Positions 1-7,260 of a stretch of DNA of 11,641 nucleotides are shown here, piece after piece (within the stretch, counting starts at the first letter, position 1; the number at the start of each line of letters is the position of its first letter). The notes beneath the pieces were generated by a model that had not been told where the DNA came from, searched no databases, and worked only from the letters and a program-made list of their open reading frames with translations. The position numbers were made by a program, and so were the translations under genes. Source of the DNA: DATESZ01 sp035283845. GTDB taxonomy: Bacteria; Desulfobacterota; Syntrophia; Syntrophales; JACQWR01. The DNA lies in assembly GCA_035283845.1 (NCBI GenBank), contig DATESZ010000238.1, forward strand, positions 1 to 11,641, given 5' to 3'.

Positions 1-943
1 TTGCCGCAGCGCCTCCATCGTTGTTCAGAGGCAAAATGCCCATCATCAGATAACCGGCATGGGCAATCCCGGAGTAGGCAAGCAATCTTTTAACGTCCTT
101 CTGGACAAGACCTGCGAGGTTCCCCAGGGTCATGGAAAAAGCAGCCAGTATAAGAATTATGAAGGCAAGTTCCGAAGGTGCGGAAGACGTCGTCATCACG
201 AATCTTATGATCAGGGCCGTGGCGGCAATCTTGGGAACGGTGGCAATAAAAGTAGTGGTAACATTGGAAGCTCCCTCATAGACGTCGGGCGCCCAGAAAT
301 GCAGAGGAAAAAGGGAAAGCTTGAATAAAAAGGCCGTCAGGGTAAGAATTAAGGCAAGAATTCCCAGCGGACGGGCAAAAAACTGGGGCAATCTTGGCAT
401 AATGTCAACAAGATAGGTGGAATGGGCCATGCCGTAAAGATACCCCATGCCATAAAGCATTATTCCAGTGGCGATGGCGCCGAAGAAAAGATATTTCATC
501 GCCGCTTCCAGTTGCGTTTTGGTTTGGGCTTTTCTCAAGGGAACAATGGCATAAAGGCTGAATGACGAAATTTCCAGGCTTACGACAATGGAAATAAGTT
601 CTACGGAACTGACGAGCATCATGAGCCCGAGGGTGGAAAAACCGAGAAACATGAAATATTCCGGTAAATAGTCATCCTCTATATCATCTTCCCGTTCGAA
701 CATGAAAATGACAAGACAAAGCCCCGCGATAAGCAAAAATTTGAATGCCTGAGAAAAAAAGTCCACCCGGTAGGCGCCGGAAAAAAGCTCCCCTCTAACA
801 GTGGTGCAAAGAAGGGCAATCGCCAGGCCAATCAGAACTAAGAATCTAACTGTAACAAAAATGGATGCCCTTTTCTTACCTAAAGAAACAAACAGGAAAA
901 ATATGGAAAACAAAAGCATGTATAGTTCAGGAAGCAACGTCAT
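1..943 (-). CDS. nuoN: NuoN, complex I antiporter-like subunit (partial)
   Basis: Proton-pumping membrane subunit N, the antiporter-like subunit nearest the quinone-binding end of the membrane arm. I translated this stretch by hand; the frame is open from the ATG at 943 to the window edge, giving 314 residues. About 170 C-terminal residues are missing compared with the usual ~485. It is hydrophobic throughout. Family landmarks: Glu124 in the TM5 segment (ELISIVVSLEISSFSLYAIV), Lys208 in TM7 followed by LFPLHFWAPDVYEGA (211-225), Lys238 in TM8, and QKDVKRLLAYSGIAHAGY (281-298). The start has a good ribosome site, AAGGGG 8 nt upstream, and lies 12 nt after the nuoM stop. The truncation is caused only by the window edge; I saw no internal stop or frameshift. 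Confidence 0.95.
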   Translation of the reverse strand, partial: MTLLPELYMLLFSIFFLFVSLGKKRASIFVTVRFLVLIGLAIALLCTTVRGELFSGAYRVDFFSQAFKFLLIAGLCLVIFMFEREDDIEDDYLPEYFMFLGFSTLGLMMLVSSVELISIVVSLEISSFSLYAIVPLRKAQTKTQLEAAMKYLFFGAIATGIMLYGMGYLYGMAHSTYLVDIMPRLPQFFARPLGILALILTLTAFLFKLSLFPLHFWAPDVYEGASNVTTTFIATVPKIAATALIIRFVMTTSSAPSELAFIILILAAFSMTLGNLAGLVQKDVKRLLAYSGIAHAGYLMMGILPLNNDGGAAA

Positions 944-955
944 ATAAATGGCCCC

Positions 956-2440
956 TTAATGGGATAAGTTTTTAAGTTGCATCTGCAGGTGCACAAGCGT
1001 AGTTTCCATAACCTGCACAAAAGGGCGGGGGAAAAGTCCCACCCAGATCACGAAAATGCCCAGCGGCACGAGATACATGACCTCTCTTGCATTCAGATCC
1101 TTCAGATCTCTCCGGTCTTCCCTGCCCCAGGAAATCTGTTTCAAAAGCCTTAACATATAGGCGGCAGCCAGAACGGCCCCGACAACGGCAAAGAAACCTG
1201 CCAGGCGGCTCTCGGCAAAGGCGCCCAAGAGCACATACAGTTCGCCTACAAAACTGTTTGTCCCGGGAAAGGCAAAAGAAGAAAGGGCAAACAAACCGAA
1301 AAACCCTGCATATATGGGCGCGATTTTTCCCAAACCGGCGTTGTCGTATATCTGGCGGCTATGGGTGCGCTCGTAAATTATGCCCACCATAAGAAAGAGG
1401 GCGCCGGTTGTAATGCCGTGGTTGAACATCTGGAGCAGCGCCCCTTCAAGACCGTAGAGGGTAAAGGTAAATATCCCCAGGGTAACAAAGCCCATATGGG
1501 CCACGCTCGAATAGGCAATCAGTTTCTTCATGTCCGACTGGCTCAGGCAGACGAATCCCCCATAGATAATGCCGATAATGGAAAGAAAAATCATGAAAGG
1601 GGCAAAATAAAAACTGGCCTGCGGGGTTATGGGAAGACAAAACCTCAGGAATCCATAGGCGCCCATCTTCAAAAGTATGCTGGCCAGAAAAACGCTGCCC
1701 GCCGTCGGCGCTTCCGTGTGGGCGGCAGGCAACCAGGTATGGAAGGGAAACATGGGCACCTTGATGGCAAAGGCAATGGTAAAGGCCATAAATACCCACG
1801 CTTGAAAGTGGAAGCCGTAGCCCTTAAACATCGCCTCAGGGATGCTGAAGGTGCCGTTGGCAAGATAGAGTGCGATAATGGCAACGAGCAGGAATACACT
1901 GCCGAAGAGGGTGTAAATGAAGAACTTTATGGATGCATAATCCTTCTGGGGACCGCCCCAGATGGCAATCAGGAGGTACATCGGGATCAGCATGGCCTCC
2001 CAGAATACATAGAAGAGGATGAAATCGAGGGAGCAGAAGACGCCGATCATGGCGGTTTGCATAAGCAGGATGCAGATCATGAATTCTTTAACCCTCTTTT
2101 CGATGGCCCTCCAGGAACAAAGTACACAGATCGGCGCAATAATGGCCGTAAGCACGATGAGCATGATTGCGATGCCATCCACTCCCAGTACATAGCCTAT
2201 GTTGTAAGCCGGTATCCAGGGCAGGATTTCACCAAACTGGAACTGAGGGGTACGAGGGTTGAAATTGAAAAAAAGCGCCATTGAAACAAGGAGAGTGGCT
2301 AACGTCGCGGTCAACGCCGCAACCCTGATTGCCGAGTCATTTCTCAGGAAAAGTATAATGAGCGCTCCCGCCAAAGGAAGAAAGATAACTGTGGAAAGTA
2401 TCGGAAATCCAAGAATATTCATTGTCAGGTATGAAGACAT
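956..2440 (-). CDS. nuoM: NuoM, complex I antiporter-like subunit
   Basis: Proton-pumping membrane subunit M of complex I, 494 residues against ~509 in E. coli, so full length. Multi-spanning throughout. The ion-path residues are all in place: Glu148 in TM5 (FYVFWEAMLIPMYLL), Lys227 in TM7 (AFAIKVPMFPFHTWLPAAH), Lys258 in TM8 (SILLKMGAYGFLRF), His341 in TM11 and Glu400 in TM12 (FPGTNSFVGELYVLLG). A glutamate at this last position, where L-type subunits have lysine, is the M signature. The ATG at 2440 is preceded by AAGGA with an 8-nt spacer; a second ATG six codons later has no such site. It lies between nuoL (32-nt gap) and nuoN (12-nt gap), the canonical L-M-N order. Confidence 0.96.
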   Translation of the reverse strand: MSSYLTMNILGFPILSTVIFLPLAGALIILFLRNDSAIRVAALTATLATLLVSMALFFNFNPRTPQFQFGEILPWIPAYNIGYVLGVDGIAIMLIVLTAIIAPICVLCSWRAIEKRVKEFMICILLMQTAMIGVFCSLDFILFYVFWEAMLIPMYLLIAIWGGPQKDYASIKFFIYTLFGSVFLLVAIIALYLANGTFSIPEAMFKGYGFHFQAWVFMAFTIAFAIKVPMFPFHTWLPAAHTEAPTAGSVFLASILLKMGAYGFLRFCLPITPQASFYFAPFMIFLSIIGIIYGGFVCLSQSDMKKLIAYSSVAHMGFVTLGIFTFTLYGLEGALLQMFNHGITTGALFLMVGIIYERTHSRQIYDNAGLGKIAPIYAGFFGLFALSSFAFPGTNSFVGELYVLLGAFAESRLAGFFAVVGAVLAAAYMLRLLKQISWGREDRRDLKDLNAREVMYLVPLGIFVIWVGLFPRPFVQVMETTLVHLQMQLKNLSH

Positions 2441-2472
2441 GGTTTTATTCCTTCACAGCTCATCATCACTAA

Positions 2473-4224
2473 CTATAAGACCATCCAAAGTATCGTAAAA
2501 AACAGGAAAAGGGATAAACCGATATAGGTCTGGATCCTTCCCGTCTGGAGTTTTTTGACAAGGTCGCCGAAATCCATGACGAAATACGCCGTGCCGTCAA
2601 TGACCCCATCGATCACTCTCCGGTCAAAGGCATAGGAATATTCGGCATTCTTAAAAAGCGCCGTCAGGCCGATCCTGCGATATAGTTCACCCCAAAAGGT
2701 ATCAAGAGGAGCTAAGAACTTTTCGCTAAATTTCATAAACAAATCCCCGCCTCTGCGATAAAAATAATCCACATCGAGGTTGAGTTTCGCCTCCGGCGCC
2801 AGTTTCTTCACCATGAGGAAGAAGACCAGACCGGTAAAAGACAGTATCTGCAGCGCCTCAGACAGGTGCGGCAAATTGTAGGGATGATACTCCACGGGGA
2901 AAGGCAGAAGCGCATACAACACCTTGGGAAAGACACCGATGATAAAACAGAGAAGCGCCGTTAAACCCATAGCCCAGAGCATGTTTTTCGGCGGTTCCTT
3001 TGCTTCAATGGGCGCTTCCTTGCCGAAGAAGGTAAAATAGGTAACCTTCAATCCCACGGAAAGGAACGTTCCGACACCGGCAAGGTTCATGAGCGACACG
3101 AGCCACAATCGTCCCTGTTCGTGCGCCCCGGCAACCACCATGGATTTGCTGACAAAACCGCTGAAAAGGGGAAACCCGGAGATGGATACGGCCCCGACGA
3201 CGTAAAAAATCATCGTCATGGGCATGTATCTGTAAAGTCCGCCCAGACGGTTCATTTTGGCTGTTCCCGTCATATAAAGCACAGAGCCGGCGCCCATGAA
3301 GAGCAGCGCCTTGTAAAGGATATGGGCAAAGGCATGGGCCGTGGCGCCATTAATCGCCAGGTGCGTGCCGATCCCCACGCCGGCCACCATGTAGCCCACC
3401 TGGCTTATGATGTGATAGGCCAGAACCCTGCGGATATCGTTTTCAATTACGGCGTAACAAACCCCGAAGACCGTCATGGCCGTTCCCAATAGGGCGAGGA
3501 TTTCAAATCCGGCGAACCCCCTTGCCAGCACGTAAACGGCCGTTTTGGTAGTGAAGGCGCAAAGGAATACGGCCCCCTCCACAGTAGCTTCGGGATAGGC
3601 GTCGGGCAGCCAGGCATGGAGGGGAAGGACGGCAGCATTCAAGGCAAAACCGGCCAGAATAAGGTATTGCGGCCAGGAAGCATCGGCGGGAAGGATACTG
3701 ACGAAGGCAAGGCTCCCCGTCTGGTAATAATGCAGCATCATGCCGGTGAAAAAGCAAAGACCGCCAAAAACGTGCACTAAAAGGTAACGAAACCCCGCTT
3801 CTATGGACCTCCTCTCCTTCCGATACCAGATGAGAAAAACGGAGGAAAAGGCCATGATCTCCCAGAAGATGAACAAGGTCAGGTAATCTCCCGCAAAGAT
3901 TGCTCCGAGAGAGCTGCCGACATAAAAGAATCCGGCAATATGATGCCCCTCTTCTTCCCGGTGGAGGGCGTAAAGGGCGCCAAGAAAGGCCATGATGACG
4001 AAGACCCAGGCAAAGACCATGCTCAACCTGTCAACCCGTCCGAACAGACCGGTGACATCAAGGAAATGGTATTGCCCGTAACTGCCATAGCCCGTAAGGG
4101 TTACAGAAATAATCGAAAGGAAGGGAACAAGGAGGATAAAGGCCTTCTTAACCTTACCTTTAAAAAGAGGTAAGAGCAGCCCTCCCAGGAAAAAGAACAG
4201 CGACGGATGCACCCACCTATCCAT
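2473..4224 (-). CDS. nuoL: NuoL-like antiporter subunit with lateral-helix C-terminus
   Basis: L-type antiporter subunit, 583 residues, in the nuoL position just before nuoM. Residues 1 to about 475 are the antiporter core; about 480-567 are polar and amphipathic, and a final helix spans about 568-583. That is the NuoL layout, in which a lateral helix clamps the other pumps; the ending KKLQTGRIQTY (557-567) is typical of NuoL. Core residues: Glu122 (TM5), His301 and Lys305 (TM11), Lys360 (TM12, SGFVSKS), Lys227 (TM8). The TM7 lysine is Asn196 (GFALNAAVLPLHAWLPDAYP). The core also resembles proteins annotated as cation/proton antiporter subunit D. I chose the ATG at 4224 over a TTG seven codons upstream: GAGGA lies 5 nt before it, and it overlaps the preceding gene by 8 nt (ATGGATAG), suggesting coupled translation. 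Confidence 0.85.
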   Translation of the reverse strand: MDRWVHPSLFFFLGGLLLPLFKGKVKKAFILLVPFLSIISVTLTGYGSYGQYHFLDVTGLFGRVDRLSMVFAWVFVIMAFLGALYALHREEEGHHIAGFFYVGSSLGAIFAGDYLTLFIFWEIMAFSSVFLIWYRKERRSIEAGFRYLLVHVFGGLCFFTGMMLHYYQTGSLAFVSILPADASWPQYLILAGFALNAAVLPLHAWLPDAYPEATVEGAVFLCAFTTKTAVYVLARGFAGFEILALLGTAMTVFGVCYAVIENDIRRVLAYHIISQVGYMVAGVGIGTHLAINGATAHAFAHILYKALLFMGAGSVLYMTGTAKMNRLGGLYRYMPMTMIFYVVGAVSISGFPLFSGFVSKSMVVAGAHEQGRLWLVSLMNLAGVGTFLSVGLKVTYFTFFGKEAPIEAKEPPKNMLWAMGLTALLCFIIGVFPKVLYALLPFPVEYHPYNLPHLSEALQILSFTGLVFFLMVKKLAPEAKLNLDVDYFYRRGGDLFMKFSEKFLAPLDTFWGELYRRIGLTALFKNAEYSYAFDRRVIDGVIDGTAYFVMDFGDLVKKLQTGRIQTYIGLSLFLFFTILWMVL

Positions 4225-4465
4225 AGTAATCCTCGTCCTTGGCAAGAAAAAAATGTGCGATGCCCTTGCTTATCCTGATGAGCAGGAAACAGCCGGCAAG
4301 GGCAAAAAAAGTCCAGAAGGCATAAATTTTATCCACAAAGTAATGGGCATGCACCCTGGGCAAAAAGACGTCGAAGAAGACAAGTATACCCAGGTAGGTA
4401 AAAAAAGTGATCTTCAAAGTAGAAATATGTTTTTTCAGGTACTCAATAATTTTTAGAATTTTCAT
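4217..4465 (-). CDS. Small two-helix membrane protein in complex I operon
   Basis: Predicted 82-residue membrane protein that I do not recognise. Residues 1-18 are basic (KILKIIEYLKKH), followed by two probable membrane helices at about 19-36 (ITFFTYLGILVFFDVFLP) and 47-68 (IYAFWTFFALAGCFLLIRI), with a short acidic tail (AKDEDYYG). It sits between two antiporter-type subunits, 46 nt after the first and overlapping the next by 8 nt, so it is probably made together with them and could be an accessory subunit or assembly factor of the membrane arm. This role is inferred from position only. I chose the ATG at 4465 because GAGGA lies 8 nt upstream; the frame is open further, to a TTG at 4528 inside the previous gene, but without a ribosome site. 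It has no clear match to MrpE, MrpF, MrpG or NuoK, though divergence could hide one. Confidence 0.75.
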   Translation of the reverse strand: MKILKIIEYLKKHISTLKITFFTYLGILVFFDVFLPRVHAHYFVDKIYAFWTFFALAGCFLLIRISKGIAHFFLAKDEDYYG

Positions 4466-4483
4466 TATAAAGATCCTCGATGC

Positions 4484-4496
4484 AGGGGAATCCCCT
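4484..4496 (-). other. Small hairpin between the extra antiporter gene and the 82-residue gene
   Basis: A five-base-pair GC-rich stem, AGGGG and CCCCT around a three-base loop, lies in the longest gap of the operon (46 nt) and ends 5 nt before the GAGGA ribosome site of the small membrane protein. No U-run follows, so it is not a terminator. It could be an mRNA processing or stability element, or nothing. Confidence 0.25.
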
Positions 4497-4511
4497 TCTC
4501 CAAAGTATGCG

Positions 4512-5981
4512 CTAAAAGAGCTTTCCAATCAGCCCGACAAAAAAATCGGGATACAGACCCAACCCCAGCGAAATAAGCGAAGCCAGCACCAGCGGTATGA
4601 CCATGGTCAGCGGGGCTTCCTGAATGTCTTGCCTGCTCCAGCGTTTCTTTTTACCCTCAAAAAAGGCCCGGATGGTAATAGGGACAAAATAACCGGCATT
4701 CAGGATCGTGCTCGCCATCAGGACAATGAGAATAGGAATATTTTTGATTTCGAGGGCGCCGTTTAACAGGTACCACTTGGTTACAAACCCGGCGACGGGC
4801 GGCGCGCCGATCATGCTGAGGGAAGCGAGTGCAAAGGCGCCCATGGTAAGGGGCATAGCATGGCCGATCCCCGCCATATCGCTTATTTTTTTCTTGTGAT
4901 GCGCCACATAGATGGCGCCGGCGCAGAAAAAGAGGGTAATCTTGCTGAAGCCATGGTTGACGATATGGATAATCCCGCCTAACACCCCCGAATTATCAAG
5001 CAGCGCCACGCCCAGCACAATATAGGAAAGCTGGCTGACCGTGGAATAAGCAAGCCTGGCCTTAAGATCATCTTTGGTAAGAGCGATGATGGAGGCTGCC
5101 AGGATCGTAAAGGATACGAAGTAGGCCGTTGCGAGGCCGAGTCCCGTACCCTGAAGAATGCCCGTTCCGAAGGTGGAAAGCATTACCCGTGAGATGCAGA
5201 ACACACCCGCTTTCACCACGGCTACAGCATGGAGCAAGGCGCTGACCGGCGTGGGGGCGACCATGGCCGAAGGCAGCCAGTTATGGAAAGGCATGATAGC
5301 GGCCTTGGCAAAACCGCCGATGAACAACACATAGGTAACGGTAACCCATATTTGATCAGCGCCGGCGGGAAACACGCCGCTTCTGATATTGTCGGCAAAA
5401 TCCAGCGTCCCCGTCATTACATAAGTCAGGATAACGGCGGGAAGCAGCAGCCCCTTAGACGTTCCCATGAGATAAACTAGGTATTTCTTACCCCCGGCGT
5501 ATCCCTCCTCATCCTGGTGGTGGGCGACTAAGGGATAGGTAAAGAGGGTTATAATCTCGTAGAATAAGTAGAGAGAAAAAAGGCTGCCCGAATAGGAAAC
5601 GCCCTGCGCCCCCAGGATGGCCACGGCAAAACAAACATAGTAGCGCGTCTGGGCATGCTCATTCAAGCTCCTCATGTAGCCGATGTTGTAGAACGAGGCA
5701 AATATCCAGAGGAATGACGATACGATGCCGAAGATCAGCGAAAGGGCGTCCACTCGGAAATTCAAAGAGATGCCGGGAGCGATCGTGGAAAGCGTGTATA
5801 CAATACGGTTGCCCTGCCAGATTGCGGGCGCCATGGCCATTACCGAAGCAAAGGTCAGCAGGGCGCCGGCAACGGACCAGAATTCTCTGAGATTCGGCCG
5901 CTTGCCTGATATCAGGATAAGAACCGATGCCAGTAAAACAATAGCAATCGGGAAGAGGGGTTGAGCGCTCTGTATAACCAT
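4512..5981 (-). CDS. MrpD/NuoL-like antiporter subunit (extra pump)
   Basis: Membrane antiporter-like subunit of 489 residues, matching MrpD (~490) rather than NuoL (~610); it ends without a lateral-helix extension. Ion-path residues are complete: Glu142 in TM5 (LFYEIITLFTYPLV), Lys226 in TM7 (GGFAKAAIMPFHNWLPSAM), His251 and Lys257 in TM8 (HAVAVVKAGV), Lys347 in TM11 (NHGFSKITLFF) and Lys402 in TM12 (AGFVTKWYLL). With L, M and N downstream, it is the fourth such protein in the operon and probably an additional proton- or sodium-translocating unit of the same complex. It starts 3 nt after the nuoK stop. The nearest AGGAG is about 15 nt from the ATG, too far to be ideal, so coupling to nuoK translation is likely. 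A free-standing Mrp antiporter is less likely, because no other mrp genes accompany it. Confidence 0.85.
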   Translation of the reverse strand: MVIQSAQPLFPIAIVLLASVLILISGKRPNLREFWSVAGALLTFASVMAMAPAIWQGNRIVYTLSTIAPGISLNFRVDALSLIFGIVSSFLWIFASFYNIGYMRSLNEHAQTRYYVCFAVAILGAQGVSYSGSLFSLYLFYEIITLFTYPLVAHHQDEEGYAGGKKYLVYLMGTSKGLLLPAVILTYVMTGTLDFADNIRSGVFPAGADQIWVTVTYVLFIGGFAKAAIMPFHNWLPSAMVAPTPVSALLHAVAVVKAGVFCISRVMLSTFGTGILQGTGLGLATAYFVSFTILAASIIALTKDDLKARLAYSTVSQLSYIVLGVALLDNSGVLGGIIHIVNHGFSKITLFFCAGAIYVAHHKKKISDMAGIGHAMPLTMGAFALASLSMIGAPPVAGFVTKWYLLNGALEIKNIPILIVLMASTILNAGYFVPITIRAFFEGKKKRWSRQDIQEAPLTMVIPLVLASLISLGLGLYPDFFVGLIGKLF

Positions 5982-5984
5982 AGT

Positions 5985-6308
5985 TCAGTCTTTCATCTCC
6001 TCCAGATTCCCCCCCTCAATATGCGAGTATTTCCTGAATATGAGGATGATTAAGCTCAGCGCCAGGGCTGCTTCCACTGCAGCAATTCCCATGATGATCA
6101 GTGTGAAAGCCAATCCCGATGCATTATCCGGGGAAACAAACCGGTTAAAGGCTGCCAGATTTAATCCGGCGCCGTTCATGATGAGTTCCATGGACACGAG
6201 CATCCCGATGAGGGTGCGCCGGTACAGCACGCCCGCAATTCCACAGAACAGCAGAAACAGGGCGACAAAAAGATATATATGCAGGTAATTGTATAATAAA
6301 AAACTCAT
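5985..6308 (-). CDS. nuoK: NuoK, complex I membrane subunit
   Basis: Small membrane subunit K, 107 residues against ~100 in E. coli, homologous to MrpC and forming part of the proton path between the quinone site and the antiporter-like subunits. Three helices are visible at about 11-28, 33-53 and 66-91. The two buried glutamates that define the family are present: Glu41 in GMLVSMELIMNGAGLNLAAF and Glu79 in GIAAVEAALALSLIILIFR. The ATG overlaps the nuoJ stop as ATGA. The C-terminus (YSHIEGGNLEEMKD) is slightly longer than usual and encodes the only purine-rich stretch upstream of the next gene. Confidence 0.96.
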   Translation of the reverse strand: MSFLLYNYLHIYLFVALFLLFCGIAGVLYRRTLIGMLVSMELIMNGAGLNLAAFNRFVSPDNASGLAFTLIIMGIAAVEAALALSLIILIFRKYSHIEGGNLEEMKD

Positions 6309-6808
6309 CTTCTCCCCCTGGAGAAAATAGCGAGCATGATTGCCCCTAAGATACCCACCACAATCAAAAGCGATATAAGCTCAAAAGGCAGCAATAGTTC
6401 GTTAACAAACGCGAGGCCAATATCCTTTGTCCCCATAATAAAGTGGGGCGCACCGTATTTTGGAAAGGTCTCGACAACAAACCTGACAAACAGGAAAAGC
6501 GATATCAGGGCGACCCCCAAAGCGACGCTGAATTTTCCGGGCGTTGTCCATTCGCTGGGGCGGCGATAAAGGGGACCGGCCAGCATGATGGCAAAGGCAA
6601 TAAGCACGGTGATGGCGCCCACGTAGATCAGAATCTGCATCATGGCAAGGAAGGGGCTGTTCAAATAGATATACAGACCTGCTACGCCGAACATGGCGAC
6701 GACCAATCCCACCAGGGCGTAGACGATGGAAGCGGAGAAAACGGCCATTGCCGCGCCGCACATCGTCGCCAGGATAATGAACAGGAATACGATCTCGCCT
6801 ACATTCAT
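6305..6808 (-). CDS. nuoJ: NuoJ, complex I membrane subunit
   Basis: Membrane subunit J, 167 residues (E. coli ~184), with five predicted helices. It packs against K and H and carries the TM3 segment whose bulge changes conformation during turnover in structurally studied complexes. That segment is recognisable as QILIYVGAITVLIAFAIML at 58-76, with the conserved tyrosine at 62. The last helix (LISLLIVVGILGAIMLAIF, 144-162) ends in a short basic tail. Start and stop are both shared with its neighbours as 4-nt ATGA overlaps (nuoI upstream, nuoK downstream), so I-J-K form a tightly coupled block. Nothing looks damaged. Confidence 0.95.
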   Translation of the reverse strand: MNVGEIVFLFIILATMCGAAMAVFSASIVYALVGLVVAMFGVAGLYIYLNSPFLAMMQILIYVGAITVLIAFAIMLAGPLYRRPSEWTTPGKFSVALGVALISLFLFVRFVVETFPKYGAPHFIMGTKDIGLAFVNELLLPFELISLLIVVGILGAIMLAIFSRGRR

Positions 6809-7260
6809 GATGCCTTCTTCCTCTTTTCAAACTCCCTGACTAAATCGAAATGGAAATCTTTTCTTTTGTAGCCCGCTAAGTTGAAATCCGCAGAAAAGGC
6901 AAGCGCATTGTAAGGGCAAACCTCCACGCAGATTCCGCACTGGCTGCAAGTGGTATAATCCAGCGTATAGGTGGTAGCGGTTCGCCTCTTCTCCCCTTCC
7001 CTCTTCTCCCCTTCAACATTTTTTATGGAGCTTGAGGGACAGTTTTTAACACAGATGCCGCAGGCTATGCAGCCATTCTTATCGGGATTGTCACTGTCCG
7101 CAACAAGCTTGGTATGGCCGCGAAAACGAGGACTTATCTGCAGTAACTGGCGCGGATACTGAGAGGTCACCACGGGCTGAAAAAAAGCCTTGATGGTCAC
7201 TCCCAGGCCGGCAATCAACGAACCGGCGCCTTTGATGAATTCCCGAGGCAAATTCGTCAT
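6805..7260 (-). CDS. nuoI: NuoI, 2x[4Fe-4S] connecting subunit
   Basis: Peripheral iron-sulfur subunit I, 151 residues, which passes electrons along clusters N6a and N6b toward N2 in NuoB. Two ferredoxin-type motifs are visible: Cys64-x2-Cys67-x2-Cys70-x3-Cys74-Pro (CIACGICVKNCP) and Cys105-x2-Cys108-x2-Cys111-x3-Cys115-Pro (CSQCGICVEVCP). The N-terminal region (IKAFFQPVVTSQYP, LQISPRFRGH) fits the amphipathic segment that docks on the membrane arm. The loop between the clusters contains a duplicated EGEKR made by a perfect 15-bp tandem repeat, which enlarges it slightly. The ATG overlaps the nuoH stop by 4 nt, and a G-rich run lies about 9-14 nt upstream. Confidence 0.95.
   Translation of the reverse strand: MTNLPREFIKGAGSLIAGLGVTIKAFFQPVVTSQYPRQLLQISPRFRGHTKLVADSDNPDKNGCIACGICVKNCPSSSIKNVEGEKREGEKRRTATTYTLDYTTCSQCGICVEVCPYNALAFSADFNLAGYKRKDFHFDLVREFEKRKKAS
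6985..7014 (-). repeat. Perfect 15-bp tandem duplication inside nuoI
   Basis: The plus-strand unit CCTCTTCTCCCCTTC occurs twice in a row without mismatch. In nuoI it encodes EGEKR twice (residues 84-93), in the loop between the two cluster-binding motifs. Because the unit length is a multiple of three, the frame is kept. It looks like a recent slippage duplication. Confidence 0.9.

Noticed and set aside
1361..2284. 307-codon open frame on the plus strand across nuoM
   Set aside because: It lies antisense to an intact, motif-rich nuoM and encodes a charged, histidine- and glycine-rich product, the usual mirror image of a hydrophobic membrane gene. It has no ribosome site or recognisable domain.
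4466..4528. TTG-initiated 103-residue version of the small membrane protein
   Set aside because: No ribosome site precedes the TTG, whereas the internal ATG at 4465 has GAGGA at 8 nt.
4512..5981. Separate Mrp-type sodium/proton antiporter operon inserted in nuo
   Set aside because: Only a MrpD-like protein and an L-like protein are present; the MrpA domain, MrpB, E, F and G are not recognisable, and the genes are tightly coupled to nuoK and nuoM.
6402..6871. Two 142-codon open frames, one per strand, over nuoJ
   Set aside because: Both are out-of-frame shadows of nuoJ and the end of nuoI; neither shows a motif and the products are arginine/histidine- or polar-rich.
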